Origin: Mycobacterium sp. E3198
GTDB taxonomy: Bacteria; Actinomycetota; Actinomycetes; Mycobacteriales; Mycobacteriaceae
Length of the DNA stretch: 64,000 nt
Assembly: GCF_001667015.1 (NCBI RefSeq)
Contig: NZ_LZIS01000095.1
Span: 62,001 to 126,000, forward strand
Reading direction: 5' to 3'
Below the pieces are notes generated by a model that was not told the origin of the DNA, did no database searches, and saw only the letters and a list, made by a program, of their open reading frames with translations. Of this stretch, positions 47,856 to 60,761 are shown piece after piece. Made by a program: the position numbers and the translations under genes. Numbering within the stretch: the first letter of the stretch is position 1; each line of letters starts with the position of its first letter.

Positions 47856-49901
47856 TCAGCTCAAGAACGAGTTCAGCGCCGCGGCGAGGTCGGGGGACGC
47901 CGACGTCGCCAGGTTCTGGTAGCCGCCGCCGCTGAGTTGGGCGACGGCCTCCCACGTCGACCGGTCCGGGTCGCCGCCGAAGTCGATGACGTTGACCGCG
48001 ATCGGTTTGGCCGGATCGGCGCTCTTGCGGATGAAGTCCTGCAGGCCCGCGCCGTCCAGCGTCTGGTCGGTATGCGGCCCCGAGGTGATCACCAAAATCG
48101 AATCCGCCTGCCCCGCATGATAATTGGTCTGCATCTCCTGGTAGATCATGCGCAGGGTGGTGAACGACACCGCGCCGCCCGCCGACGAATACTGCTTGTC
48201 CAGCGCCGCCGCCAGCGCCGCCGAGCGCGGCTGGCCGTTAACCGGGTCGCCCAGCGGTCCGCCGGGCACCTCCGAGCGGCCCTCGTGGCCGTCGAACGTC
48301 CACAACCCCACGCTGGCGCTCGGCGGCAACGACTTGAGCTTGTCCCGCAGCGCGCCGATCACGTTGGCGAGCCTGGTCTTTCCGCCCTCGTCGGCGGGCA
48401 TCGACTGGTCGAGCATGATGGTCGCGGCCAGCCCGCTCGACGGGGCGGCCATGGCCTCGGCGAGCGTCGCACGCATCGCGTCGTCGCCCACCGACAGCGT
48501 GGCGGGCAGCGCCGGGAAACCGGTGACCGCGCTGCTCGGCGGCTTGACTCCGTTGACCCGGAAGCCGGCCTTGGCCAGCTTCGCGAGTTGCTCGGGCTTT
48601 TGCAGGAAGCGGGCGAACCCGCTGGCCGCGGAAGTCTGCTCCTGCGTCAGCCACGAGCCCGCGAGCAGCACCGCCGGAAAATCGGCGACGGGCACGGGGC
48701 CCGGCGGCACCCAGGAGGCGAGGGTGCTCTTGGCGTCGGACAGCGACTGGCCGCGCGCGAACAGCTGCTGCTCGGTGGTGATGACCGCGTGCACCGGCGC
48801 GCTCGCCGCATCGCCGGGCCTCAGCAGGGCGTTCATCGCCTCGGTCAGCGAGCTGTCGGCCAGCTTGGGCTGCGCGCCCAACAACGTGCGGACGGCGCCG
48901 GTGCCCTGCGTCGGCGGTGCGCCGGCGGGAACCGACGCGGCGGCGACGGCCTCGCCGGCCAAAAACGCGGCGTCGGCGTTGCCGCTGGTGGGCAGCGCCA
49001 GCCGCAGCGATCCCCAGCCCGGCAGGTTCAGGCCGGCCAGCGCGTTCGGGTTGGTTTGCAGGCCGGGCAGCGCCGCCCAGCTCTGGCTGGCCAGGGCCTG
49101 CCCGAGCTCGGGCCGCACGGCGAGCATGACCGGCGAGGTGACCAGCGAATGGCTTTCGGTGATCGTCTTCTGGCCCGCGGTGGCGGCGAGCCGCGCAGCG
49201 GACACCGAGCTGCCCGGGATCCACAGCGCCGGCTGGCCGCCCAAATCGGCCGGCCACTTCCCGACGAATCCGTTGAGCACGGCGTCGGAGCCGGCCGGTT
49301 TGACGCTCACCACCATGCAGTGATCGCCGACCGGGCCGGCCGTGGAGTTGTAGCTCTCGGCGAGCTGCTGCACGGGCTCGGAGATCGACGGGTCGGCGAT
49401 GACGGCGACCGCCTCCTGGCCGCCGACGCAGCGCGCGGCGGCGTTGTGCGAGCGGTGTGACAACGCGTCCCCGAAGAAGCTCCACAGGATCACGGTGCCC
49501 ACCACGACGACCACGGCGACGAGAGCGACGATCACCCCGATGCTGACCCCGCGGCGCCCGCCGTCGCTGCGGTGGCCGCCGAGGCGCTCGCCGAGGCCAC
49601 GGTGCCCGCCGCGGAACGGGGCGGTCGACGGCTCGGCGTCAGCCGAACCCGCGCTGCGCGGCGGGAATTCCGGATAGTCATCGGCGGTGGGCGCGAACGT
49701 GTCGTCGCCGGGATAGGGGTCGCCGCCCTCGGCGCGAAAGGCCCGGTCGACGTCGTCGTCTGAGCCCCAATAACTGTCCTCGGCCGAGGCATCGCGGTGG
49801 TGGTGGCCCGTGTCCTCGGCAGCGTCCTGATCGTCGGCGGAGTATTCGTCGGCCGGCGCAGCGACCGCGTCATCCGGGTCGGGCATGCTGTGCCTACCCA
49901 T
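47856..49901 (-). CDS. VWA and solute-binding-like membrane protein, Rv1836c-like
   Basis: 681-residue protein. Residues 1-115 are acidic, His/Asp-rich and likely disordered in the cytosol; one membrane helix is at about 119-142 (VIVALVAVVVVVGTVILW). The outside part has a solute-binding-like domain (about 155-420), then a von Willebrand A domain (about 490-680). The VWA metal site is partly degenerate: the MIDAS DxSxS is read as MLDQSMP. Predicted role is ligand or peptide binding at the cell surface, perhaps with peptidoglycan or ESX proteins; unproven. lipZ and Rv1835c, neighbours in M. tuberculosis, are missing here. Start ATG chosen as the first in frame with a basic-acidic N terminus. 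Confidence 0.83.
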   Translation of the reverse strand: MGRHSMPDPDDAVAAPADEYSADDQDAAEDTGHHHRDASAEDSYWGSDDDVDRAFRAEGGDPYPGDDTFAPTADDYPEFPPRSAGSADAEPSTAPFRGGHRGLGERLGGHRSDGGRRGVSIGVIVALVAVVVVVGTVILWSFFGDALSHRSHNAAARCVGGQEAVAVIADPSISEPVQQLAESYNSTAGPVGDHCMVVSVKPAGSDAVLNGFVGKWPADLGGQPALWIPGSSVSAARLAATAGQKTITESHSLVTSPVMLAVRPELGQALASQSWAALPGLQTNPNALAGLNLPGWGSLRLALPTSGNADAAFLAGEAVAAASVPAGAPPTQGTGAVRTLLGAQPKLADSSLTEAMNALLRPGDAASAPVHAVITTEQQLFARGQSLSDAKSTLASWVPPGPVPVADFPAVLLAGSWLTQEQTSAASGFARFLQKPEQLAKLAKAGFRVNGVKPPSSAVTGFPALPATLSVGDDAMRATLAEAMAAPSSGLAATIMLDQSMPADEGGKTRLANVIGALRDKLKSLPPSASVGLWTFDGHEGRSEVPGGPLGDPVNGQPRSAALAAALDKQYSSAGGAVSFTTLRMIYQEMQTNYHAGQADSILVITSGPHTDQTLDGAGLQDFIRKSADPAKPIAVNVIDFGGDPDRSTWEAVAQLSGGGYQNLATSASPDLAAALNSFLS

Positions 49902-50005
49902 ACCGGTACCCGCCGCCTTTCCGTCGACTCATCGTGTGAAACGTTGTGGACTCGGCCCAGATTCTAGTCACCGGCCGCGCTACTTACCGCATTGTCGAGC
50001 GGGTT

Positions 50006-52195
50006 TCACCCGCCCGCGGCGCGGGCTTTGAACTCGCGCCGGCGCCGATGCAGGATCGGCTCGGTGTAGCCATTGGGCTGCTGCGTTCCGGACAGGATCA
50101 GCTCCTGGGCGGCCAGGAAGGCGACGCTGTCGTCGAAGTTGGGCGCCATCGGCAGGTACTTCGAGTCACCCGCGTTCTGCTGATCCACCATCGGGGCCAT
50201 CCGCTCCAGGCTGGCGCGGACATCCTCGCTGGTGATGACGCCGTGCTTCAGCCAGTTGGCCAGCAGCTGGCTGGAGATCCGCAGCGTGGCGCGGTCCTCC
50301 ATCAGCGCGACGTTGTGGATGTCGGGCACCTTGGAGGACCCGACACCCTGGTCGATCCAGCGCACCACGTAGCCCAGGATGGACTGGCAGTTGTTGTCGA
50401 CCTCCTCGCGGATCTCCTCCGGGGCCCAGGCCAGCTCCTTGGCGAGCGGAACGGTGAGCAGCTGATCGATGCCGGCCCGCTTCTTGCCGGCCAGCTCGTT
50501 CTGCACCTCGAAGACGTCGACCTTGTGGTAGTGCATGGCGTGCAGGGTGGCTGCCGTCGGCGACGGCACCCAGGCGGTGCTGGCGCCCTGCTTCGGCTGG
50601 CCGATCTTCTGCTCGACCATGTCGGCCATCAGCTCGGTCATGGTCCACATGCCCTTGCCGATCTGGGCGTGCCCGGCGAAGCCGGCCGCCAGGCCGGTGT
50701 CGACGTTGTTGTCCTCGTAGCCCAGGATCCACGGCTGGGTCTTCATCGCGCCCTTGCGGACCATCGGGCCGGCCTCCATGGAGGTGTGGATCTCGTCGCC
50801 GGTGCGGTCCAAAAAGCCGGTGTTGATGAACACGATCCGGTCGGCGGCGGCCTTGATGCACGCCTTCAGGTTGACGGTGGTGCGCCGCTCCTCGTCCATG
50901 ACGCCGACCTTGAGGGTGGTCTGCGGCAGCCCGAGCACGTCCTCGACCCGGCTGAACAGCTCGGTGGTGTAGGCCACCTCGTCGGGGCCGTGCATCTTGG
51001 GCTTGACGATGTAGATGGAACCGGTGCGGCTGTTGACCAGCGGCCCGTTCGCGTCGGTGGCCTTCAGGCCGTGGACGGCGCACAGGCCGGTGAACAGCGC
51101 GTCCTGGATGCCCTCGAAGATCTCGTTGCCGTCGGCGTCGACGATCGCGTCGTTGGTCATCAGGTGCCCGACGTTGCGCACGAACAGCAGCGCGCGCCCG
51201 GGCAGCACCAGCTCGCCGCCGTCGGGGGTGGTGTAGTGGCGGTCCTGGTTGGGCACCCGGGTGAACGTCTTGCCGTCCTTGTCGACCTCGGCCGCCAGGT
51301 CGCCGCGCATCAGGCCGAGCCAGTTGCGGTAGGCGGCGGTCTTGTCGTCGGCGTCGACGGCGGCCACCGCGTCCTCGAAGTCGATGATCGTGGTCACCGC
51401 CGACTCCAGGACGACGTCCTTGATGCCGGCGCGGTCAGTCTTGCCGATGGGCGAGGAGGGGTCGATCAGGATCTCGATGTGCAGGCCGTTGTTGGTCAGC
51501 AGCACCGACCAGTCGGGGGAGCCGAGCTCGCCGCTGTATCCGACGAACTTCTCGGGGCTGGCCAGGCCGGTGGACTCACCGCCGAGGTCAACCTGCAGCC
51601 GGCCGTCGTCGATGCTCACGCCGGTCGCGTCCGCCCAGGAGCCCGACGCCAGCGGCACGGCCTCGTCGAGGAACGCCCGGGCGTAGGCGATCACCTTGTC
51701 GCCGCGCACCCTGTTGTAGCTGGTGCCCTGCTCGGCGCCATCGGTCTCCGGGATCACGTCCGTGCCGTAGAGGGCGTCGTACAGCGAGCCCCAGCGGGCG
51801 TTGGCGGCGTTGAGCGCGAAGCGGGCGTTGGTCACCGGCACCACCAGCTGGGGGCCCGCCGTGGTGGTGATCTCGGGGTCGACGCCGGACGTGGTGATGC
51901 TGAAGTCCGCGGGCTCGGGCAGCAGGTAACCGATCTCGGTCAGGAACTCGCGGTAGGCCTCCGTGTCGATCGGCTCGATGACCCGCTGGCGATGCCACTT
52001 GTCGATCTGGGCCTGCAGCTCGTCGCGCCGGTCCAGCAAGCCCTGGTTCTGCGGAGTGAGGTCGGCGACGACTTTGTCGACGCCCGCCCAGAAGCTGTCC
52101 GGGTCGAGATCGGTGCCGGGCAGGGCCTCGTTGTTCACGAAGTCGTAGAGCACTTTGGCGACGCGCAGGTTCCCCACCGACACGCGATCAGTCAT
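50006..52195 (-). CDS. glcB: Malate synthase G
   Basis: 729-residue malate synthase G, which joins glyoxylate and acetyl-CoA to malate in the glyoxylate shunt. Conserved features are the catalytic Arg in [12 protein letters not shown], the Mg2+ ligands Glu in [13 protein letters not shown] and Asp in [13 protein letters not shown], and the catalytic Asp in VRWIDQGVG. Slightly shorter than the 741 residues of M. tuberculosis GlcB. A strong GGAGGAG ribosome binding site stands 5 bases before the ATG. In M. tuberculosis it is also surface-exposed and laminin-binding. The long frame on the opposite strand is only a GC-rich shadow. Confidence 0.97.
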   Translation of the reverse strand: MTDRVSVGNLRVAKVLYDFVNNEALPGTDLDPDSFWAGVDKVVADLTPQNQGLLDRRDELQAQIDKWHRQRVIEPIDTEAYREFLTEIGYLLPEPADFSITTSGVDPEITTTAGPQLVVPVTNARFALNAANARWGSLYDALYGTDVIPETDGAEQGTSYNRVRGDKVIAYARAFLDEAVPLASGSWADATGVSIDDGRLQVDLGGESTGLASPEKFVGYSGELGSPDWSVLLTNNGLHIEILIDPSSPIGKTDRAGIKDVVLESAVTTIIDFEDAVAAVDADDKTAAYRNWLGLMRGDLAAEVDKDGKTFTRVPNQDRHYTTPDGGELVLPGRALLFVRNVGHLMTNDAIVDADGNEIFEGIQDALFTGLCAVHGLKATDANGPLVNSRTGSIYIVKPKMHGPDEVAYTTELFSRVEDVLGLPQTTLKVGVMDEERRTTVNLKACIKAAADRIVFINTGFLDRTGDEIHTSMEAGPMVRKGAMKTQPWILGYEDNNVDTGLAAGFAGHAQIGKGMWTMTELMADMVEQKIGQPKQGASTAWVPSPTAATLHAMHYHKVDVFEVQNELAGKKRAGIDQLLTVPLAKELAWAPEEIREEVDNNCQSILGYVVRWIDQGVGSSKVPDIHNVALMEDRATLRISSQLLANWLKHGVITSEDVRASLERMAPMVDQQNAGDSKYLPMAPNFDDSVAFLAAQELILSGTQQPNGYTEPILHRRRREFKARAAGG

Positions 52196-52497
52196 GTTTC
52201 TCCTCCATAATGGGCTCCCTACCGGGCTCCCTCATGGGCCAAGTGGGACCTCACTGGCCTCAACAGGTATCGACGTCAGCCTACCGACCGGCCGCCTGAC
52301 GACCGTCACCCGGCCGACCCACAACTGCAGGTCACCCGGGTTCGAGCCACAACTATGGCGCCGCGGCGGGCCCTGAGGGCCGCTGCGGTCAACGCATGTT
52401 CCGCGGGCCGGGACCCTCTGCTTTCCAGCATTTCCTTGACTGGTAGCCGTTGGAGATCATACGGCCTGCGTCGGGGTGCACCCGCCGGCCAGGCCGG
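52196..52497. other. 302-base spacer upstream of glcB
   Basis: No gene is supported. It separates the glcB start (minus strand) from the end of the CNNM/CBS genes, so it should hold the glcB promoter, read leftward. A TTGACT on the plus strand (52436-52441) has no matching -10 and faces the wrong way. Confidence 0.4.
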
Positions 52498-53549
52498 CTA
52501 TGCGTCGCGCATGGCGCCGACGAGGTCCTCCACCAGATCTTCCATCGCCACCATCGCCACCACCGCCCCGCCGCCGTCGGCCCCGTCGTCGGCGGTCACC
52601 AACGCCAGGTGGCTGTTGCTGCGGCGCATCCGCGACAGCGCGTCGGCCAGCGGCAACGACCGCGGGACGCGCGGCAGCGGCCGCACCAGCGCCAGGTCGA
52701 TCACCGTCTGCGGGTCGTCGCCGAGCGTCAGCACGTCCTTGATGTGGACGTAGCCGATGAACTCTGCGTCGAGGTCCACCACCGGAAACCGCGAGTACCC
52801 GGTCCGGGCCAGGGCGTGTTCGACCGCGGCCACGGTCGGCCCGGAGCCCGCCGTGGCCACCGGCACCGCCTGGATCTCCGCCAGCGGCCGCGCCACCTGG
52901 CCGACCGTGCGGTGGCGCAGCTGCAGCGCCCGGGTCAGCCTGCCGTGCTCCTCGGCGTCCAGCAGGCCCTCCGACACCGATTCGGAGATCATCACCCGCA
53001 GCTCGGTGGTCGAAACCGCCGCGCTGAGTTGCGACTTGGGCTCCACCCGCAGCGCGCGCAGCACCACGTTGGCGCACTTGTCGTAGAACCCGATGAACGG
53101 CCGCGCCGCGCGCACGTAGGCCAGGTAGGGCGGAACCAGCAGCATCGCGGCGCGCTCGGGGCCGGCCAGCGCGATGTTCTTCGGCACCATCTCGCCCAGC
53201 AGCACGTGCAGCGTCACCACGATCGCCAGCGCGATCACCAACGACACCGTGTGCAGCAGCGCCGGTGGCATGCCCGTCAGCCCCAACGCGCCGCGCAGCA
53301 GGTTCGCGACCGCGGCCTCCCCGATCCGGCCCAGCAGCAGCGACGCGACCGTCACCCCGAGCTGCACGCCGGCCAGCATGGACGGAAGATTCTGGCCGGC
53401 GCGGATCACCGTGACCGCGCGGGCCTTGCCCTGCTCGGCCAGCGCTTCGAGGCGGTCGCGCCGGGCCGAGATCAACGCGAACTCGGCCCCGACGAAGAAC
53501 GCGTTCACCCCGATCAGCAGGATCGCCAGCAGCACACCCAGCGTGTCGT

Positions 53550-53553
<4 letters not shown>
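52498..53553 (-). CDS. CNNM/CBS-domain membrane protein, Rv1841c-like
   Basis: 351-residue hemolysin-C/CorC-like protein. The CNNM (DUF21) membrane domain covers about 1-190 with [18 protein letters not shown] near the start and [11 protein letters not shown] near 123. A pair of CBS domains follows (about 205-350) with YSRFPVVD and [14 protein letters not shown] motifs. CorC/CNNM proteins act in Mg2+ or Co2+ efflux. It lacks the extra C-terminal CorC_HlyC domain of its neighbour. The ATG overlaps the stop of the upstream gene as ATGA, so the two are co-translated and may form a heterodimer. Confidence 0.88.
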
Positions 53554-54920
<1,367 letters not shown>

Positions 54921-55095
54921 GACCGCTTCCTGCGGAAGGCCCCGGTCGGTGGCGGGGCCTCGACGCGTGCCTGCGGCACGTCATCCCTTTCCCTCGAGGC
55001 GGCGCAGCGCTTTGCTGACCGCCGAAAACTCACGTGAATTCACATGGTAGCCAAGACGTCCAGCGGGCAGCACGACCGTCGGCGGCTTAGCGCGA

Positions 55096-58045
<2,950 letters not shown>

Positions 58046-58132
58046 TGCTGCGCCTCTTTCGTTGGGAGCTGTTCCGAAATTCCTTCGGTCACACTGTGGC
58101 ACAGCGGGCGGCCGTTCGCCCGGGGCGGTGCG

Positions 58133-59083
58133 TCAGAGGTTGAACAGCCGTCGCAGCTCGGTGAGCCACGGGACGACCAGCGCGATGGTGGGCACCACCA
58201 TGACGGCCGCGGCGGCGAGGTACGCGGCCGCCGAGAGTTTCAGGCTGTTGCCGCGCCCGGACAGCCGGCGCACCCGCACCACCGTGCTGGGGCCGCCGAC
58301 GGCCAGGGCGCCGGACGGTGCCCGCCCCGACGCGCAGGCCACCAGCGCGCGGGCCAGGGGAGTGCGGCCGGTTGCGCGTACCGCCGCGTCGTCGGCCAGC
58401 AGCTCGACGAGCAGTTGGACCGCGCGCAGCGCGTTGGTGCTGCGCACCAGCCGCGGGAACGCGGCGTGCACGGCGGTGAACGCCTCCAGCACCAAGTCGT
58501 GGCGGGCCCGCAGGTGGGCCCGCTCGTGGGTGAGGATCGCCGCCACTTCCTCGTCGGCGAGCGTGGTCAGCGCTCCCTCGCTGACCACGACCCGGCTCCG
58601 GACGCCGGGCAGGCAGTAGGCGAGCGGCTGCCGGACATCCAGGACGCGGAGGTCGCGGGTGCGGGCGCACGGCTGGGCGCTGGCCGCGTCGTGCCCGACG
58701 CCGACCAGGTCGACGACCATGCGGTGATGGGCCCGCCGGCGCCGATTCGCGATGGCCACCCGCAGGACGGCGACCACGAGCCGGGCGCCGACCACCACGG
58801 TCAACGCGAAGACCGCGATGTAGGCGGTCCAGAGCGGCCAGCCGAGCCGGCCGGCGGCGCCGAGGACGCTGGTCGTGGGCCGCCCGTCGGGGCCGGGCAC
58901 GAGCAGCCTGCTGGCGATCGCGATTCCGGCGCTGAACGCCGAGAGCACGGCGGCCAGGGCGACGGCCTGCCACAGCACCATCGCGGCGCGGGGCGCGCGC
59001 AGCGGCCACGTCGCTCGTGCCAGCAGGGCCGGCGCCGGGCCGACCAACAGCACCGCGAGAAGGGTGAAGGCCAGCGCTGACAC
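58133..59083 (-). CDS. M56 family membrane metallopeptidase, BlaR1-like
   Basis: 316-residue integral membrane peptidase, same length as Rv1845c. Four hydrophobic segments (about 2-22, 35-57, 80-110 and near 285-305). The zinc HExxH is HERAH near residue 185. No beta-lactam sensor domain follows, unlike BlaR1 of Staphylococcus. It is likely to cleave or inactivate the BlaI repressor encoded 14 bases upstream, as proposed for this pair in mycobacteria. The GTG start was chosen because it is the first after the blaI stop and gives the expected length. Confidence 0.9.
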   Translation of the reverse strand: MSALAFTLLAVLLVGPAPALLARATWPLRAPRAAMVLWQAVALAAVLSAFSAGIAIASRLLVPGPDGRPTTSVLGAAGRLGWPLWTAYIAVFALTVVVGARLVVAVLRVAIANRRRRAHHRMVVDLVGVGHDAASAQPCARTRDLRVLDVRQPLAYCLPGVRSRVVVSEGALTTLADEEVAAILTHERAHLRARHDLVLEAFTAVHAAFPRLVRSTNALRAVQLLVELLADDAAVRATGRTPLARALVACASGRAPSGALAVGGPSTVVRVRRLSGRGNSLKLSAAAYLAAAAVMVVPTIALVVPWLTELRRLFNL

Positions 59084-59097
59084 GCTGCTAGTCTCCC

Positions 59098-59517
59098 TCA
59101 GTCCTCCGCCGCCGCGCCAGCCGACGGCGTGTTGTCGCGTTGATGGGCTTCCAGTTCGGCGAGCGCGCGCCGCAGCGCCTCGGCCTCGTCGGCGCCCACC
59201 CGCTCGACGAAGTGCACCAGCGCCGCCTGCCGGTCCCCGGAGTCCTCCGCCTGCGCCAGCGCATCGACCATGAGGCCGGCGACCAGCTCGTCGCGACCGT
59301 GCACCGGCGCGTAGCGGTGGGCGCGGTCGTCGCGGATCTGGGAGACCAGGTTCTTCTTGGCCAGCCGCTGCAGCACGGTCATGATCGTCGTGTAGGCCAG
59401 GTCGCGGCGCGCCGACAACGCCTCGTGAACCTGGCGGACGGTTTGGGGTTCGGCCGTGGACCACAAGTGGTCCATCACGGCGCGTTCCAGATCCCCCAGC
59501 CGGGTCAGCTTGGCCAT
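59098..59517 (-). CDS. blaI: BlaI/MecI family repressor
   Basis: 139-residue winged-helix repressor. DNA-binding domain is at about 5-75 (LGDLERAVMDHLWS, YTTIMTVLQRLAKKNLVSQ) and a C-terminal dimerisation helix is at about 80-125. In M. tuberculosis BlaI represses blaC, its own operon and ATP synthase genes; beta-lactams relieve it. The ATG at 59517 fits the family; a longer upstream frame runs into the sRNA locus. Operon with the M56 peptidase. A repeated TAC motif upstream may be its operator. Confidence 0.95.
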   Translation of the reverse strand: MAKLTRLGDLERAVMDHLWSTAEPQTVRQVHEALSARRDLAYTTIMTVLQRLAKKNLVSQIRDDRAHRYAPVHGRDELVAGLMVDALAQAEDSGDRQAALVHFVERVGADEAEALRRALAELEAHQRDNTPSAGAAAED

Positions 59518-59549
59518 AGTGCGTTCATCTCCTGAGCGTCGAAACAAGC

Positions 59550-59566
59550 GTACTCCGCGTACTACT
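59550..59566. promoter_or_regulatory. Possible BlaI operator
   Basis: GTAC at 59550-59553 and again at 59559-59562, followed by TACTAC, makes an imperfect dyad 33 to 49 bases upstream of blaI. BlaI-type sites contain repeated TAC/GTA halves. Autoregulation of blaI is known in M. tuberculosis, so this is a fair candidate. Confidence 0.35.
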
Positions 59567-59626
59567 GACGGTCGTACCAACACGATCTCGATGCGACTTG
59601 TTTCGGCGAAAACATCCCTTGCGAAA

Positions 59627-59645
59627 TTAGGGCAGCCTTGCCTAT
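59627..59645 (+). promoter_or_regulatory. IdeR-like iron box with -10
   Basis: TTAGGGCAGCCTTGCCTAT fits the IdeR consensus TTAGGTTAGGCTAACCTAA at 14 of 19 places when the central S position is counted. It overlaps the -10 hexamer TATGCT (59643-59648) of a short transcript. Iron-loaded IdeR bound here would block transcription; low iron would free it. Confidence 0.65.
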
Positions 59646-59654
59646 GCTGATTCC

Positions 59655-59754
59655 GGTCGAGCGACAATGACCGTGGCAGAGTCCTGAGGGCTGCAGCGAC
59701 CCCCGGTCTACTCGATCGGCGAGCCCCGCGCCCGGCGCGGGGCTCGCCTGTTTT
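59655..59754 (+). ncRNA. mrsI: Iron-regulated small RNA, MrsI-like
   Basis: About 100-base transcript placed next to blaI, the same position as MrsI (ncRv11846) of M. tuberculosis, an IdeR-controlled sRNA that represses non-essential iron proteins such as bacterioferritin. Here the IdeR-like box and -10 are at 59627-59648, the start is about 59655, and the end is a 15-bp stem with T-rich tail. The unpaired middle part includes a C-rich stretch near 59699-59704 that could be the seed. Start is estimated from the -10 distance. Confidence 0.75.
59718..59754 (+). terminator. Strong intrinsic terminator of the sRNA
   Basis: GGCGAGCCCCGCG pairs perfectly with CGCGGGGCTCGCC (arms within 59718-59730 and 59736-59748) around CCCGG, followed by TGTTTT. 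One of the few classic terminators with a T tail in the window. Confidence 0.85.
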
Positions 59755-59810
59755 GCAGTCACGCGCTCCGGCCCGGCGTTGCCGGGTCGCCCATGGTGTA
59801 GACACATAAC

Positions 59811-60227
59811 GTGCCACCGCCGCCCGACCCGACGCTGCCGCCGAACTTCACCGCGCCGTTCGACACCGAGCTGGGGCTGCGGTTCACCGAGCTGGGTCCC
59901 GACGGCGCCCGCGCGCAACTCGAGGTCGCCCCGAAACTGTTGCAGCCGATGGGCCTCGTGCACGGCGGCGTCTACTGCTCGATGATCGAGAGCATGGCCA
60001 GCGTGTCCGCCTATACCTGGCTCAACACGAAAGGCGACGGCGGCAACGTCGTGGGCGTCAACAACAACACGGACTTCCTGCGCTCGATCGGTTCCGGCAC
60101 GGTGTACGGCAGCGCCGAACCGATTCATCGCGGCCGGCGCCAGCAGCTGTGGCTCGTCACGATCACCGACGACAACGAGCGGGTGGTGGCCCGCGGCCAG
60201 GTGCGGCTGCAGAACCTCGAGGCGTAA
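59811..60227 (+). CDS. PaaI-family hotdog thioesterase, Rv1847-like
   Basis: 138-residue acyl-CoA thioesterase of the hotdog fold. The family motif HGGVYCSMIESMAS near residues 49-62 includes the HGG turn and the helix with the catalytic acid. A beta sheet (GVNNNTDFLRSIGSGTVYGSAEPIHRGRRQQLWLVTI) follows. Homologous to Rv1847, 4-hydroxybenzoyl-CoA thioesterase/PaaI type; substrate unknown. GTG start gives a short Pro-rich N terminus; no ribosome binding site is seen, so it may be leaderless. In M. tuberculosis urease ureABC follows; here the guanidine unit does. Confidence 0.88.
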   Translation: MPPPPDPTLPPNFTAPFDTELGLRFTELGPDGARAQLEVAPKLLQPMGLVHGGVYCSMIESMASVSAYTWLNTKGDGGNVVGVNNNTDFLRSIGSGTVYGSAEPIHRGRRQQLWLVTITDDNERVVARGQVRLQNLEA

Positions 60228-60542
60228 TTCCCAGCAAGTTCCCAGCGGCCGGCCAGTTGTTATGGAGGCTTGCCGCGCCGCGGTTCCCCGCACCCGAAAA
60301 CGCCTGTTCCGCAAGGAAAAACCCGGCGCCCTCAATCCGGCGCCCGGCCCGGCCCGTGTTCGCGGCGTCCGGTCGAGGCTTCGCGAACGCCGCGAGCCGG
60401 CGGGCGGATCCCCAAGCCTGTTCGGAGCCGAATACCCTTGCCCTGCAAGGATTGTCGGAGGCCGACCGGAGTCCACAGGCGGGCCGGCCACCGCGCTCGG
60501 GCGCGCCCGGTCGCCGCGGCGCGACACGGCCGCCGCCGTAAG
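60228..60542. other. Spacer before the guanidine unit
   Basis: No gene is supported; frames here are GC-rich shadows. It separates the thioesterase end from the promoter at 60543 and holds no clear terminator. Confidence 0.4.
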
Positions 60543-60570
60543 TTGCGGTCGCCGAACGAGCCGGTACCTT
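60543..60570 (+). promoter_or_regulatory. Promoter of the guanidine riboswitch transcript
   Basis: -35 TTGCGG (60543-60548) and -10 TACCTT (60565-60570) are 16 bases apart, and the predicted start near 60577 is about 20 bases before the riboswitch core. A good fit to a SigA-type promoter. Confidence 0.5.
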
Positions 60571-60595
60571 CAATAGCGGCGCGCCGCAGGGGCCG

Positions 60596-60644
60596 CCCGG
60601 ACGAGTTCGCCGTACCCGGAAAGCGAAAAGACGGCGACCGCGGG
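60596..60644 (+). ncRNA. Guanidine-III riboswitch (ykkC-III)
   Basis: The blocks CCGGACGAG (60597-60605), CGCCGTACCCGG (60608-60619) and AAGACGGCGA (60628-60637) are the conserved guanidine-III core in the right order. CCGG at 60597-60600 pairs with CCGG at 60616-60619, and TCGCCGT (60607-60613) pairs with ACGGCGA (60631-60637) as the pseudoknot, seven perfect pairs. It lies about 120 bases before the ureohydrolase start and ahead of a terminator-like stem. Guanidinium binding should turn the gene on. Confidence 0.88.
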
Positions 60645-60650
60645 ACGATG

Positions 60651-60671
60651 CCTGGCGCGCCGGGTCATTTT
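60651..60671 (+). terminator. Terminator-like stem of the riboswitch
   Basis: CCTGGC (60651-60656) pairs with GCCGGG (60659-60664, one G-U pair), followed by TCATTTT. The loop is very short, so the real fold may be wider. It is the likely on/off element of the guanidine switch, since the riboswitch 3' end (GCGGG) is just upstream. Confidence 0.4.
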
Positions 60672-60761
60672 CAACGATGGCTCCTGTATTCGCCCTCCGC
60701 TTAGACTCCGGTCGCCGGGGCATCCTCCGCCGTGAATTCATTCGCGACGAGAGGAAATTCG

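Noticed and set aside
49946..52210. 754-residue open frame opposite glcB
   Set aside because: It is the antisense shadow of a well-matched GC-rich gene and resembles no family; repeated V/L/D/G composition is typical of such frames.
52436..52460. TTGACT as promoter -35
   Set aside because: No TANNNT at the right distance and it points against the minus-strand genes on both sides.
60642..60649. GGGACGAT as a second, guanidine-II type hairpin
   Set aside because: The ACGA could be a tetraloop, but the flanking bases do not pair (GGG against TGC), and the second hairpin of that class is absent.
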